A stretch of DNA of 64,000 nt, from the NCBI RefSeq assembly GCF_900215485.1, contig NZ_OCMZ01000002.1:1364001-1428000 (forward strand). The letters run 5' to 3'. Under the pieces are notes generated by a model, which made no database searches, was not told the origin of the DNA, and saw only the letters and a list, made by a program, of their open reading frames with translations. Source of the DNA: Nitrosovibrio sp. Nv4. Lineage in GTDB: Bacteria; Pseudomonadota; Gammaproteobacteria; Burkholderiales; Nitrosomonadaceae. This document shows, piece by piece, positions 11,444 through 21,306 of the stretch (positions within the stretch are counted from its first letter, which is position 1; each line of letters starts with the position of its first letter). The translations under genes and the position numbers were made by a program.

Positions 11444-14400
11444 TCACTGATTCATCGCTGGAGCGCTCATCATCAACCGATAACCGTCGACAAGAGCCTG
11501 CGATGCGCATTCAAGGGGCAGGGGGTGTGAGAAATAATAACCTTGCATTTCGTCGCAACCGTTTTCAATCAGAAAATCCAGTTGCGCTCTGGTTTCAACG
11601 CCCTCGGCTACCACCTTCAGCCCCAGGCTGTGCGCGAGTTTGATCATTGCAACGGCAATGGTTGCATCATCCGGATCCGTAGTCACGTCACGGATAAATG
11701 CGCGGTCGATCTTGAGTACGTCAAGTGGAAACCGCTTGAGATAAGCGAGACTCGAATAGCCGGTACCAAAGTCATCCATTGATATTTGCACACCGAACGC
11801 CTTCAGGTTCTGCAGCGCATTGGCGGCTGTCTCAGCCTCTTTCATCAATACCGATTCGGTCAGTTCAAACTCGAGTAGACGTGGATCGATGCCGGTAACC
11901 TCCAGCGTTTTTCCGATTACTGAATCAAGATCCTGTTGCTGAAACTGCCGTGCCGACAGATTGACCGAGATCGGATGCAGAACCAGGCCCTGACTCTTCC
12001 ATGTTTTGATCTGCTCACAGACTGTTCGTACCACCCATTCACCCACTGACACAATCAGCCCGGTATCCTCAAGGACGGAGATGAATTGGAGCGGTGGCAC
12101 GAGCCCGTGCGCTGGATGCTGCCAGCGCAGCAGGGCCTCAAAACCCGTAATCTCACCGCTGGTTAAACTTGCTTTTGGCTGATAGTGAAGCACGAATTCG
12201 TGCCGCGCCAGCGCGCCGCGAAGCTGAGTCTCAATTTTTAGACGAGCTACCGCACGCTCATTCATCTGCGGCAGGTAAAACTGATAAATTGCAGGGCCCA
12301 GCTCCTTCGCCTGAAACATCGCAGTATCGGCATTCCTCAGCAGGCTATCCGCATCGATGCCATCTCCGGGATAGATACTGATCCCGAGGCTTGCCGAAAT
12401 ATAAATTTCCTGGCCGTCCAGTTCGAATACCAGCGAGAGCCCGGCGATCACCTTTTCCGCCACCACGGTTGCGTCCTCGGCCTGGGCCAGATTGGAAAGA
12501 ATGAATGCAAACTCATCCCCCCCAAGGCGAGCCACCGTATCGCACGAGCGCACGCACTGCTGTAGCCGTTGCGCAACCTGAACCAGCAATTTGTCGCCGA
12601 TGCTGTGACCCATCGTATCGTTGACGATCTTGAAACGGTCCAGATCGGCAAAGACAACGCCAACACGTCCGCGGTTGCGCTGCGCCTGCTCCATCGCTTG
12701 CCTTAAGCGATCAAGAAAAAGGCTACGGTTGGGCAGTTCCGTAAGAGGGTCGAACTGGGCCAGATAGGTGAGGCGTTCCTCGGTAGTTTTGCGGTCAATC
12801 GCGGTTGCGAGGATATTCGCGAGGCTCTGCAAAAAATTGATACTGCCCGGCGTGAAGCGGAACGCATCACGGGAGTATGCGCCGAGGACAGCATACGCGC
12901 CGCCGGCTCCGGAGATAAGCACATCGGCACAACTGCGTATCTCATGATCCCTGAGAATATTCGAGGGCTTGAAGCGCATCTCTGAGCGGAAATCTCCGAT
13001 GATCACTGCTTGATGACTGGCGAGAACAAACCGGTTCTGGCTGTTCTCATAGGTGAACGATATTTGACGGCCTATCCAGCCGTCCCGCCAGCCCAAGCCT
13101 GCCTTGAGTATAAAGGAACGCAAATCCGGGGTGAGCTGCAGAACCTTGCAGAAATCGACGTTGAGCCCGCGGGATGCAACCACGGCCACCTCGTTCCACA
13201 ACTCGTCAAGATCAGCGCTGGCGAGCGCCTGTTGTCCGAGCGCCGCAATAAGGCCCTGCTGCATGGCGTGCTCCTGAATCGCCAGTTCCGTCTGCTTGCG
13301 CTTGGTGATGTCAATGGCAGTGCCTACTATTTTCAATTCGTTGCCATTTCGTCCCCATTTCACCGTTTTCGCAATATGAAGATGACGTACCGTTTCGTGC
13401 CCGCGAATAATCCGGAAATCGAGCTGTTCCCGTCCATTCTCTGCGCCTATTCTTTCCAGCTGTATTTCCTGCTCTCGCAAATCATCGGGATGAGTATAGG
13501 ATTTCCAGATCTCGTAAGTGATTTTGCTCCCAGGCGGAGCACCATAAATTTCATACATACGGTCATCCCAGATAACCTCACCGGTAGCAGTATTCCATTC
13601 CCAGATGCCAATTGCGGCGGCTTCGGTGGCGAGGAAAAGGCGGGTCCTTTCTTCCAGCAAAACCCGTTCTCTCCGGGCCGACTCCGCCCTGAGCCAGACG
13701 TTTTCGATGACCGTGGGCAACCGCTGAAGATAGCCTGCGCCTTTTACGACATAATCGGCGGCGCCAAGTTTTAGAGACTGCCGCGCAATTTCTTCGTCAT
13801 CCTGTCCTATTACCAGAATGATCGGTAGATCGAGCCCGCGAACCTGGCAGAGTTCTTTCAGGATATCGGTGGCGGAAGCGCCGGGCAAACGATAATCGAG
13901 CAGCAGAACATCAATGCCCGCCTTTCCATCAGGTGCGGCAAAATGGTTAAAAACCTGCTCGGCGGACTGAAGCGATTCAATTTGCAGGTGCGGAGCAATG
14001 GAAGCGAGTGCCTGTCTTGTCAGGTAGATATCGTGAGCATTCGGCTCGACGTAAAGAATCCTGAGCGCAGCAGCGCGCGGATAGGTTTCCGTGTGGAATT
14101 TATCGAGTGCGGCACGCAACACCAGAGCCAGTGTTTCAAGGAAACCGTCACGTTTTATGACATAGTCGTCGGCCCCCGCGCGGAGTAATGCCAGCAATAT
14201 ATTTTCGCAACTCGAGCCGGTAAGAACTACTACAGGAAGCGGCAACTGCTGACTACGTACCCGGGCCAACAGCGCTTCACCGCTACCATCGGGAAGATGG
14301 AGGTCCGTCAGAACGAGATCATAGCGAGGAATCGTATCGATGCTGGCCCTGGCGATTGCTGGCGTTTCCAGACTCGTTCCATAACTCTCATGGAATCGGT

Positions 14401-14527
14401 CCACCCGTGCCAGCGCCTCGTTCAATGTACTGATAATATCCAGTTGAATGTCGGGTGCGCGTTTCTCCAACTCGATTCGCACCAGATCGGCATCCAGTGC
14501 ATTATCCTCCAGATAAAGAACTTTCAT
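11444..14527 (-). CDS. Composite response regulator REC-REC-PAS-GAF-GGDEF-EAL
   Basis: Cytosolic c-di-GMP enzyme of 1027 residues. In order: receiver 1 (MKVLYLEDNALDADLV; phospho-acceptor in DLVLTDLHLPDGSG, about residue 80), receiver 2 (DVLLLDYRLPGASATDI, about residue 210), PAS/PAC (about 310-430), GAF (about 450-610), GGDEF (RLGGDEFAFI, about 680-690) and EAL (FEALLRWQHP, about 810; DDFGTGYSSLAYL later). Both catalytic signatures are intact, so synthesis and breakdown of c-di-GMP are possible; which dominates cannot be told. ATG 14527 overlaps the stop of the upstream regulator by one base (TAATG), marking translational coupling in a kinase-regulator-effector operon. Confidence 0.92.
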   Translation of the reverse strand: MKVLYLEDNALDADLVRIELEKRAPDIQLDIISTLNEALARVDRFHESYGTSLETPAIARASIDTIPRYDLVLTDLHLPDGSGEALLARVRSQQLPLPVVVLTGSSCENILLALLRAGADDYVIKRDGFLETLALVLRAALDKFHTETYPRAAALRILYVEPNAHDIYLTRQALASIAPHLQIESLQSAEQVFNHFAAPDGKAGIDVLLLDYRLPGASATDILKELCQVRGLDLPIILVIGQDDEEIARQSLKLGAADYVVKGAGYLQRLPTVIENVWLRAESARRERVLLEERTRLFLATEAAAIGIWEWNTATGEVIWDDRMYEIYGAPPGSKITYEIWKSYTHPDDLREQEIQLERIGAENGREQLDFRIIRGHETVRHLHIAKTVKWGRNGNELKIVGTAIDITKRKQTELAIQEHAMQQGLIAALGQQALASADLDELWNEVAVVASRGLNVDFCKVLQLTPDLRSFILKAGLGWRDGWIGRQISFTYENSQNRFVLASHQAVIIGDFRSEMRFKPSNILRDHEIRSCADVLISGAGGAYAVLGAYSRDAFRFTPGSINFLQSLANILATAIDRKTTEERLTYLAQFDPLTELPNRSLFLDRLRQAMEQAQRNRGRVGVVFADLDRFKIVNDTMGHSIGDKLLVQVAQRLQQCVRSCDTVARLGGDEFAFILSNLAQAEDATVVAEKVIAGLSLVFELDGQEIYISASLGISIYPGDGIDADSLLRNADTAMFQAKELGPAIYQFYLPQMNERAVARLKIETQLRGALARHEFVLHYQPKASLTSGEITGFEALLRWQHPAHGLVPPLQFISVLEDTGLIVSVGEWVVRTVCEQIKTWKSQGLVLHPISVNLSARQFQQQDLDSVIGKTLEVTGIDPRLLEFELTESVLMKEAETAANALQNLKAFGVQISMDDFGTGYSSLAYLKRFPLDVLKIDRAFIRDVTTDPDDATIAVAMIKLAHSLGLKVVAEGVETRAQLDFLIENGCDEMQGYYFSHPLPLECASQALVDGYRLMMSAPAMNQ

Positions 14528-14961
14528 TAAACGCGCTTTGAAAAGCAGGGCATATTGAGAACTGTCCAATAGAGCTCAATTTGCCGGGCCACATCAATAA
14601 ATTTTTCGAAATCTACGGGCTTGACGATGTAGGAATTTGCCCCCAGCGTATAGGCTTCGTGAATATCATCATCTTCAGCGGAAGACGTCAGGACCACGAC
14701 GGGTACAGTGCCAAGATGGGGATGCGCTCGAATGTTTCGTAAAACCTCAAGTCCGCTGACTTTTGGCAGTTTCAAATCCAGCAATATCACTGACGGCGCA
14801 GGCTCTCCTGCTCTCCAACCGACGATAAAGTCGAGCGCTTCCTGTCCGTCGCGTAACACTTCGAGCGGATTGGCCAGGTTATGTCGAATAAAAGCACGCC
14901 GGGTCAGATCCACATCCATCGGATTGTCTTCAATGAGCAAAATCGGCAACGTAATATTCAT
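14527..14961 (-). CDS. Rcp1-type single-domain response regulator
   Basis: Receiver-only regulator of 144 residues from ATG 14961. It shows the acidic pair IEDN (about residues 10-13), the phospho-acceptor Asp in VILLDLKLPKVSG (about residue 62), the Thr/Ser LTSSAEDDD and the Lys in IVKPVDF. This class pairs with PAS or phytochrome-type kinases and passes phosphate on without binding DNA. It sits 16 bp after the kinase and is coupled to the GGDEF-EAL gene by a one-base overlap. The three genes likely form one phosphorelay that ends in c-di-GMP. Confidence 0.92.
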   Translation of the reverse strand: MNITLPILLIEDNPMDVDLTRRAFIRHNLANPLEVLRDGQEALDFIVGWRAGEPAPSVILLDLKLPKVSGLEVLRNIRAHPHLGTVPVVVLTSSAEDDDIHEAYTLGANSYIVKPVDFEKFIDVARQIELYWTVLNMPCFSKRV

Positions 14962-14977
14962 GAGTAAAATGCCGCGA

Positions 14978-16984
14978 CTAGGCGCTATTAATTGCCGGAG
15001 CAGCTGCTTCAGCCGTACCGGACAAAGGCAATTGCAGATAAAAAACGGCGCCGCCGCCCAATTTGCTCTCCGCCCACACGCGCCCACCCATCCGTTCCAT
15101 GGCCTTCTGTACCATGGCAAGTCCGATACCCGTGCCGGGATAGTCTTCGGCGCGATGAAGACGCTGGAATATTTCAAAAATTTTGTCGTAAAAACGCATG
15201 TCGAACCCGATTCCGTTGTCGCGTACAGAGAGAACGCAGTAGCCATCCGCAGCCCGCGCGAGAATTTCGATAGCCGGTTCAGGAGAATATCTGGAGAACT
15301 TGAGCGCGTTATCGATGAGATTGCGCAATGCGATAGCAAGCCCTTCCGGATCGGCTCTGATAGGGAAATCGTCAACGTTGACAATGACGCGCACATCCTT
15401 GGTGGCGCCCTGGAACTGGTCCAATAGCTTCGATATAAAGGTAGGAAGGCTGACGTCTGTTGTCGACAGCTTCCGCCGTTCGAGCTTTGAGTAAGAGAGC
15501 AGATCTTCAATTAAATCCGTCATATTTTTCGTCGCCAAACGCACATTTTTCAGAAAGCCCCGGCCCTCCTCATCAAGACATTCGTTATGGCTCTCCAGCA
15601 GGAGGCGCGTGTAGCCGGCAATGCCGCGAAGCGGCGCCCTGAGGTCATGCGACACTGAATAGCAGAAATTCTCCAGCTCCTTACTTTTGGCAACGAGCTG
15701 AGCAGTGCGCTGATTCACCTTGTACTCAAGGTTTATCTTCGCATCGCGTAGTGCTTCCTCGGCACATTTGCGCTCGGTAATGTCCTTAATGGTCAGAAAT
15801 GCCAGACCCTTGCCGTCGTCGTAATAAGAGACTGCGCCGGAATAACTGAAGATACGCAACCAATCCCTATCGACGCGTCTGATACGCAACTCCAGATCAT
15901 GCAGATGCTCATCTTGCAGGATGCGTGTCAAAGGCCACTGTTCGATCGGCAGAATCGCACCATCAATAGTCGATAACTCAAACATCTGCGCGAAGGTTTG
16001 AAGATCGCTCAGGAGTTCTTCCGCGTTACCGACATCGTGCATCTTCAACGCCGCGGGATTCCAGTGCAGCAGTTTGCGGCTAAAGTCAGAAACCACAAGG
16101 CCTTCGCTCATGTTCTCCATCACCACCTGAAGCTGTTTTTCGGTTTCGCGTCGAGCTTGCTCCCCCAGTCTTTGGTCGTTTACGTCTGTATTGGTACCGA
16201 ACCACTGCACTACACGGCCTTCCGCGTTCTTTAGCGGCTCTGCCCGCGTCAGGAATATCCGGTATTGTCCATCCGCTCCACGTAATCGAACGTCCATGTC
16301 GAACGCTTGCTCAGCGGCGAGAGCATCTTTCCAACGCTTGATTACTTTGGGCAGCAATTCCGGATCATGCACTTTATGCCAACCACAACCTTTCATTTCC
16401 TCCGGAGTTGTGCCTGTATAGTCGTACCAGCGCTGGTTGTGCCACGATTTCTTTCCATCGGGCTCCGCTATCCACGCGAGCTGCGGGATGGTGTTGACGA
16501 TGACGCGAAACCCTGCCTCGCTTTCCTGCAATGCCAGCTCAGCACTGCGGCGGGCCGTAATATCCAGAATAATTGCGAGAAATTCAGTTGGGCTCGGGTG
16601 CCCTACGCGTTGCAGATGGACTTCGACCGGGTAGTATGTGCCATCGGCCCGCAAATGCATCGTCTCGAAAACCAGGATCTCTTGTTCGCCCTTTACGAGC
16701 GGATCGACCAGTATCCGGAAAGACGCCTCGTCAAATTGCGGCTGGATGTCGAATAGCGTCATCATCCGCATCGAATCCAGGTTATGGCCCAGATTGCGTT
16801 GTGCACCATTGCTTATAAACTCGAAACGCAGGGTCTGGGCATTCACGAGGTAAATCTCGTTCAAACTCTGCTCCAGTATGACTGCAAGCCGCGCCTGCGC
16901 ATTCTCTGTCAAACCGGCCATGCTAGATGTGGTCCTGGAAAATCCCACAAGACTTCCTGCATGATTTTTGATTAGGGATATCAT
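14978..16984 (-). CDS. Multi-PAS sensor histidine kinase
   Basis: Soluble sensor kinase of up to 668 residues with no membrane segment. Three PAS/PAC units fill about residues 30-410 (for example PAC motifs ending in ILDITARRSAELALQESEAG and TIKDITERKCAEEALRDAK). The HisKA box CYSVSHDLRAPLRGIAGY (His near residue 445) and the ATPase motifs NLIDNALKFSRYSPE, VRDNGIGFD and GTGIGLAMVQKAMERMGG follow. The family resembles bacteriophytochrome-type kinases that drive Rcp1-like regulators. The start is uncertain: ATG 16984 gives the longest product, while ATG 16921 (MAGLTENAQ) has AGGA upstream. First gene of the three-gene signalling operon. Confidence 0.9.
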   Translation of the reverse strand: MISLIKNHAGSLVGFSRTTSSMAGLTENAQARLAVILEQSLNEIYLVNAQTLRFEFISNGAQRNLGHNLDSMRMMTLFDIQPQFDEASFRILVDPLVKGEQEILVFETMHLRADGTYYPVEVHLQRVGHPSPTEFLAIILDITARRSAELALQESEAGFRVIVNTIPQLAWIAEPDGKKSWHNQRWYDYTGTTPEEMKGCGWHKVHDPELLPKVIKRWKDALAAEQAFDMDVRLRGADGQYRIFLTRAEPLKNAEGRVVQWFGTNTDVNDQRLGEQARRETEKQLQVVMENMSEGLVVSDFSRKLLHWNPAALKMHDVGNAEELLSDLQTFAQMFELSTIDGAILPIEQWPLTRILQDEHLHDLELRIRRVDRDWLRIFSYSGAVSYYDDGKGLAFLTIKDITERKCAEEALRDAKINLEYKVNQRTAQLVAKSKELENFCYSVSHDLRAPLRGIAGYTRLLLESHNECLDEEGRGFLKNVRLATKNMTDLIEDLLSYSKLERRKLSTTDVSLPTFISKLLDQFQGATKDVRVIVNVDDFPIRADPEGLAIALRNLIDNALKFSRYSPEPAIEILARAADGYCVLSVRDNGIGFDMRFYDKIFEIFQRLHRAEDYPGTGIGLAMVQKAMERMGGRVWAESKLGGGAVFYLQLPLSGTAEAAAPAINSA

Positions 16985-17385
16985 TACGAAAAATCAAAAT
17001 TACCTGCAAGTTCGCTTGTTCCGACGAAAATAACAGAGCTATGAAACCCTAAAACGAGGTGTATGGATAGCTGTAAGATTTTACAGCTTGGCAGATCAAA
17101 ATTAGCCTCGATGAGGTTGAGCAAGCCCTTGCGCAGGGCGAGACTAATTCCCGTGGGATCCGGCATCGATAAAACTTTCTCACTACAATGAGCGAGAATC
17201 AGTGCTTTTGCACCCTGAGTGGGGTATAAGCAACAACCCATCGCGTCGGCTGGTCACGCATCGCAGTTGCATGGCCGCGTCAGCATCTTACTGAACCATC
17301 TTACCGAAAACCATATAGAAGCGTTAATTTATAATTAGTTTTTAGCCAATAAGGGCACCTATATCACCCCAGCTCGGAGATAAAC
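16985..17385. other. Intergenic region between divergent signalling and exbB operons
   Basis: No convincing gene. An 85-codon open frame on the minus strand (16984-17241) has no recognisable features and overlaps the kinase start. Both operons must have their promoters here; an AT-rich stretch at 17325-17345 is the only candidate and is weak. Confidence 0.4.
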
Positions 17386-18030
17386 ATGCAAGAACTGAAT
17401 GCAACCTGGACCGCGCTAAAAGTCGGCGGAATTATTATGTTCCCGCTGTCTTTGCTTGCGGTTATTGCTCTGGCGATCATGCTTGAGAAGGCCTTTATCT
17501 ATTGGCGTTATGCACGCCTTTCGCATGATCTGCTGAACCTCGTCGAGACGTATGGCTTCGGATGGCACGACCTGGAAAAGATACTCTCGGGGCTGGACGA
17601 GCGCCACTATTATAAGCGGTTTTTCGAGGTGGTGATCAGCAACCGGCACCGGCCTTCCTGGTGGACCGAGTCGCGCGCAGCGGATGAAGCCCAACTGATA
17701 GAAAAGTCTCTTTCCCGCAGGCTATGGGTGCTTGAAACCACGGTCACCGCAGCGCCCCTGCTCGGACTCGTGGGAACGGTTATCGGCATGATGCGTGCTT
17801 TCCAGATTATCGGTGGCGAGGGAATCGTCAATCCCACGGCGGTGACGGGGGGCGTGGCCGAAGCACTCATTGCAACTGTAGTTGGCCTGGTGATCGCACT
17901 GATTGCACTCTTCGGTTTCAATTATTTTTCGCGTTTGCAATCCCAAACCATGGATGAGATGGAGCGTCTTGGCACACGCCTGATCGATCATATCCGCCTG
18001 GATCAGGAGGACAGAGATGAAGCGGCGTAA
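17386..18030 (+). CDS. exbB: MotA/TolQ/ExbB proton channel protein
   Basis: Inner-membrane proton channel subunit of 214 residues that powers a TonB- or Tol-type envelope machine. There is a first membrane segment at about 15-37 and two more at about 115-140 and 160-182, with the conserved loop TAAPLLGLVGTVIGMMRAFQ between and GVAEALIATVVGLVIALIAL after. This pattern defines the family. It overlaps the exbD-like gene by 14 bases and is followed by a TonB-like gene, so this is a three-gene energy-transducing unit. Symbol given by family and context; it could serve as TolQ for another partner. Confidence 0.88.
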   Translation: MQELNATWTALKVGGIIMFPLSLLAVIALAIMLEKAFIYWRYARLSHDLLNLVETYGFGWHDLEKILSGLDERHYYKRFFEVVISNRHRPSWWTESRAADEAQLIEKSLSRRLWVLETTVTAAPLLGLVGTVIGMMRAFQIIGGEGIVNPTAVTGGVAEALIATVVGLVIALIALFGFNYFSRLQSQTMDEMERLGTRLIDHIRLDQEDRDEAA

Positions 18031-18418
18031 ACCAAGGGATTACCGCAGAGGAAAAATCGAAATCATCCCGCTGATCGACGTTATGTTTTTCCTGCTTGCG
18101 ACATTCATGCTGGCTTCATTGTCCATGCAGAATCTCGATTCCCTGCAGGTGAATCTGCCCCAGGGTCAAGCCGAGAAACTCAGCGCCAAAACGCCTGTCA
18201 CGCTGACGCTGACTAATGACAGCAAGATTTTTATCAATAAGACGCCTGTTACTCTTGAGACATTGGCCGACACGCTCAAGCCGTTACTCCAGGACTCAGA
18301 ACAGAAACTGGTCGTATCCGCTGATAATGACGCGCCGCAGGGCCTCGTCGTGCAGGCGATGCTGCGGGCCCGCACGGCCGGCGCGCAGCACTTTCTGATT
18401 GCGGTTAAACACCAGTAA
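18017..18418 (+). CDS. exbD: ExbD/TolR biopolymer transport protein
   Basis: Partner of ExbB: 133 residues, one membrane segment at about 19-40 preceded by the conserved IEIIPLIDVMFFLLATFML. The Asp in PLIDVMF is the proton-carrying residue of the family. The periplasmic domain (VTLTLTNDSKIFINKTPVTL and VQAMLRARTAGAQHFLIAV) is the ExbD fold. GGAGGA lies 6-7 bases before ATG 18017, inside the end of exbB, so the two are translationally coupled. Confidence 0.9.
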   Translation: MKRRKPRDYRRGKIEIIPLIDVMFFLLATFMLASLSMQNLDSLQVNLPQGQAEKLSAKTPVTLTLTNDSKIFINKTPVTLETLADTLKPLLQDSEQKLVVSADNDAPQGLVVQAMLRARTAGAQHFLIAVKHQ

Positions 18419-18428
18419 TTCCGTACGC

Positions 18429-19286
18429 ATGCTCAAGTCCAGATCGAAGGAAGATCGATTCTGGTGGCCGTTGCCACTGGCTGCCACCATTTGGCTGATC
18501 ATTATCTGGGCATTTGGATTTTTTCTCACATCTCCAGAGATAGAGACTGAAACTCCCGCACCAATCGAAGCAACTTTTGTGGAATTGCCTGAAGAAAAAC
18601 CAGAACAAAAATCATCACCGGCACCGAAAAAAAGTCCCAGGCTTGCGCCCCCCGTCAAGCCGCAACCGCCACCCAAGCCTCGGCCTCAGCCCCGCCTGAG
18701 CCCCGAAAAAACGCAACCGGCGAAACCCGCCCCCGAAAAAGGAACCGCCAGGAGCGATGCACGGGCAGACCGTTCATCAACTCAAAAATCAGCTCCGGAT
18801 ACCGCAGCTCCGAAAGATATGCTCGACTATATGAAGGAAGCGCGGGAGCGCCGCAGTGCAGGCGGAATCTTTGAGGATGAACCTGTAGAACCGGAAGCCA
18901 CCGAACGCGAGCCGTCCGCGGAAGAACTCAGAATGGCCAATGTCATGCGCAACCTGCGCGAGCCCGGCGCGAGCGGGATATTTCAAATCATCAGAATGGG
19001 ACCCCGCAGCGCACAGTTTTTGTTCCGTGCCTGGAAAAAGGACAGCAGTAACCCCAGACGGGAACTGATACAAGTCAATGCTCCGCCAGGCGTCGATATA
19101 GAACGTGCAGTCGTCCGCAAAATGATCGAACTGATCCGCGAATACCACAAAGGCGATTTCAACTGGGAGTCGTACCGCCTCGACCGCGTCGTAGTTCTTT
19201 CAGCACGCCTGGAAGACAGCAAAGGGCTTGAGGATTTTTTGATACGCGAGTTTTTCGGCGACATCGCCGCGCCGCTTCCGCGATAG
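18429..19286 (+). CDS. TonB-like protein with unusual C-terminus
   Basis: Likely energy-transducer of 285 residues following exbB-exbD by 10 bp. It has an N-terminal membrane anchor (about residues 18-38), then a long Pro/Lys-rich periplasmic stretch (PPVKPQPPPKPRPQPRLSPE, about 70-95) as in TonB. The C-terminal domain, about residues 160-285, does not show the TonB-C signature (YP..A...G..G.V). Instead it has FQIIRMGPRSAQFLFRAWKK and VDIERAVVRKMIELIREYHK. The role is inferred from place and architecture; the partner is unknown. ATG 18429 is preferred to an in-frame TTG ten codons upstream inside exbD. Confidence 0.75.
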   Translation: MLKSRSKEDRFWWPLPLAATIWLIIIWAFGFFLTSPEIETETPAPIEATFVELPEEKPEQKSSPAPKKSPRLAPPVKPQPPPKPRPQPRLSPEKTQPAKPAPEKGTARSDARADRSSTQKSAPDTAAPKDMLDYMKEARERRSAGGIFEDEPVEPEATEREPSAEELRMANVMRNLREPGASGIFQIIRMGPRSAQFLFRAWKKDSSNPRRELIQVNAPPGVDIERAVVRKMIELIREYHKGDFNWESYRLDRVVVLSARLEDSKGLEDFLIREFFGDIAAPLPR

Positions 19287-19434
19287 CACAGCAGTATTCT
19301 GAAGCCTCGCCCGACCGAGTGATAGATACTGACAGGTAGTACTGATAGTAGGTGGCCAATAAGCGAAGCGCATTGCGCCGTACGGAATCCGCCCGATATT
19401 ACGTCTGGGGGCTGGTTGAGAGGAGTGTATTCAC

Positions 19435-21306
19435 TTATTGCGCCCTACCTGTATCACTCGTTTTTCGTCTTTCGGCGCGTCGCCGCCCTTTCAGATACTT
19501 GTCCAGAAACTCCAGTATTCGCCTGTTGGCTTTGATCTGGTTCTTCTTTTTGGTGAAGCTGTGGCCTTCATCCGGGAAAACAATATACTCCACGGGAATA
19601 TTATGCTTCCTGACGGCTTCCACCATCTCATCGCTTTCAGCCTTGATGACGCGCGGATCGTTGGCGCCTTGGATCACCATTAAGGGTTTTCTTATTTCCT
19701 TGGCGTGAAAGAGCGGCGAAGTCGCGACGAGGATGTCTATGTCATTCACCGGATCTCCAATCTCATCGTAAATGGCTTTGCGCATCGATTCCCAGTAGAG
19801 AGGTATGCTCTCCAGCGTTCGCAGCCAGTTGCTGACGCCAAAAATGTCCACACCCACCTTGAACGCCTCGGGACGGAATGCCAGGGCTGACAACGTCATA
19901 TAGCCGCCATAGCTTGCGCCCATGATGCCAATGCGCTCATGGTCGATATGACCCCGGCTGGCGAGATAGGTCTTGGCCTCGATACAGTCCCACAGCGGCT
20001 CACGCCCATGCTTGCGATTGGCGGCGGCAAAAAAGGTCTTGCCGTAGCCGGAACTACCACGGTTATTGATTCCCAACACGGCATAGCCATGATTCACGAG
20101 ATATTGAATCTGAGCATTGTATCCACGCATGGTCTGGCCGCCCGGCCCGCCATGCACATAGATAATAGCCGGTACTTTGTTAGTGGCGGACGCTTCGTGC
20201 GGCCTGTAATAGATGGAAGGTATAACCATCCCGTCGAAAGACCTGAAGCGGACTACTTGCGCTTCCACCAGATCGGAAGAATCGATTTCCTTGCTCAGGC
20301 TCTGCGTAAGCTGTTTGAACTGGCCGGTATTGAAGTCATGGACAAACAGGTTATCCGGAGAGCGGTCGCCGTTCAGGTAGAAGGCCATGCGCGAGCTGCT
20401 CTGCGAAAAGACCACGCCGCGAATTTCCCCCTCCGGGAACGCGGGAAGTTTCACGGGTTTCTCGCCCTCCTCCCCCACAACCTCCATAACCTCCACAACG
20501 CGGATCACTATGCTGCCATCCTGGTTGATCCCGGTCACCCGGAATCGCCCATCCTTTGAAAAATAGGTATTGATTATGTCCCAATCGGCGCTTTCATGAT
20601 CAGTGACAGCACCACTGAACAAATCATAAGTACACAGGCGCTTGAACTCGCTTCCCTCATTGGTGAGAAAGAACAGTTTTCGAGACGCGGGACCAAAAGT
20701 CTCGGCATGGAAACTGATGGAGCCCTCGTGAGGAGTGAGGTGTTTTACCTCCTGCCTGGCGACATCAAACAGGTAAATATCACTGTCGGACGTGGTATTG
20801 ACCCTGTTCAGCGCAATCCAGCGCTCGTCTCGGCTGATGGGACCAAGGTCAAAACCTTGCTCATTCGTGTATATCAATGTTCGGGTGTAGGTCTGTGCAT
20901 CATAGCGATACAGATCGAAGAATCGGGGATCGCGCTCGTTACTGGAAACAAAAAAAGCGCTCCCATCCGGGCGCCAGCCCATGAATTGCGCCTTGAGCCC
21001 TTCTCCCGGAGTCAGGTCTTTTTCCACGCCATCCGGCGCAAGCAGAAAAAGATGATAATTCTCATCGCCCCCCTGATCCCGTGTAATAAGGACCCGATCA
21101 TCGTGCGGAAAGAAGCTGACGGAAAAAGTGCTATCGCTGGTAGAACAAGTCAGCGGCTCTGGCGTGCCGCCTTCCACCGGCAAGGTATAAGCGTTAAAAA
21201 TGCCAGGGGCATTGCTGCTGAAAAGGACTCGTCTTTCGTCAGCGCTGAACGAAGCTCCCAGAATGGAAGTCGTCGCCATGAATTGTTCTATCGTATAGCG
21301 CTTCAT
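19435..21306 (-). CDS. S9 family prolyl-oligopeptidase-like serine peptidase
   Basis: Cytosolic peptidase of 623 residues. The N-terminal beta-propeller has repeated strands such as LYRYDAQTYTRTLIYTNEQG and IYLFDVARQEVKHLTPHEG. The C-terminal alpha/beta hydrolase has the nucleophile Ser in GIMGASYGGYMTLSALA (about residue 467), the acid in VIQGANDPRV, and His in FPDEGHSFTKKKNQ (about 580). The oxyanion strand IIYVHGGPGG precedes them. It has no signal peptide, so an intracellular peptide-trimming role (acylaminoacyl- or dipeptidyl-peptidase type) is likely. Single gene; substrate unknown. Confidence 0.92.
   Translation of the reverse strand: MKRYTIEQFMATTSILGASFSADERRVLFSSNAPGIFNAYTLPVEGGTPEPLTCSTSDSTFSVSFFPHDDRVLITRDQGGDENYHLFLLAPDGVEKDLTPGEGLKAQFMGWRPDGSAFFVSSNERDPRFFDLYRYDAQTYTRTLIYTNEQGFDLGPISRDERWIALNRVNTTSDSDIYLFDVARQEVKHLTPHEGSISFHAETFGPASRKLFFLTNEGSEFKRLCTYDLFSGAVTDHESADWDIINTYFSKDGRFRVTGINQDGSIVIRVVEVMEVVGEEGEKPVKLPAFPEGEIRGVVFSQSSSRMAFYLNGDRSPDNLFVHDFNTGQFKQLTQSLSKEIDSSDLVEAQVVRFRSFDGMVIPSIYYRPHEASATNKVPAIIYVHGGPGGQTMRGYNAQIQYLVNHGYAVLGINNRGSSGYGKTFFAAANRKHGREPLWDCIEAKTYLASRGHIDHERIGIMGASYGGYMTLSALAFRPEAFKVGVDIFGVSNWLRTLESIPLYWESMRKAIYDEIGDPVNDIDILVATSPLFHAKEIRKPLMVIQGANDPRVIKAESDEMVEAVRKHNIPVEYIVFPDEGHSFTKKKNQIKANRRILEFLDKYLKGRRRAERRKTSDTGRAQ

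Noticed and set aside
16984-17241. 85-codon minus frame upstream of the kinase
   Set aside because: No ribosome site or family likeness, and it abuts the kinase start.
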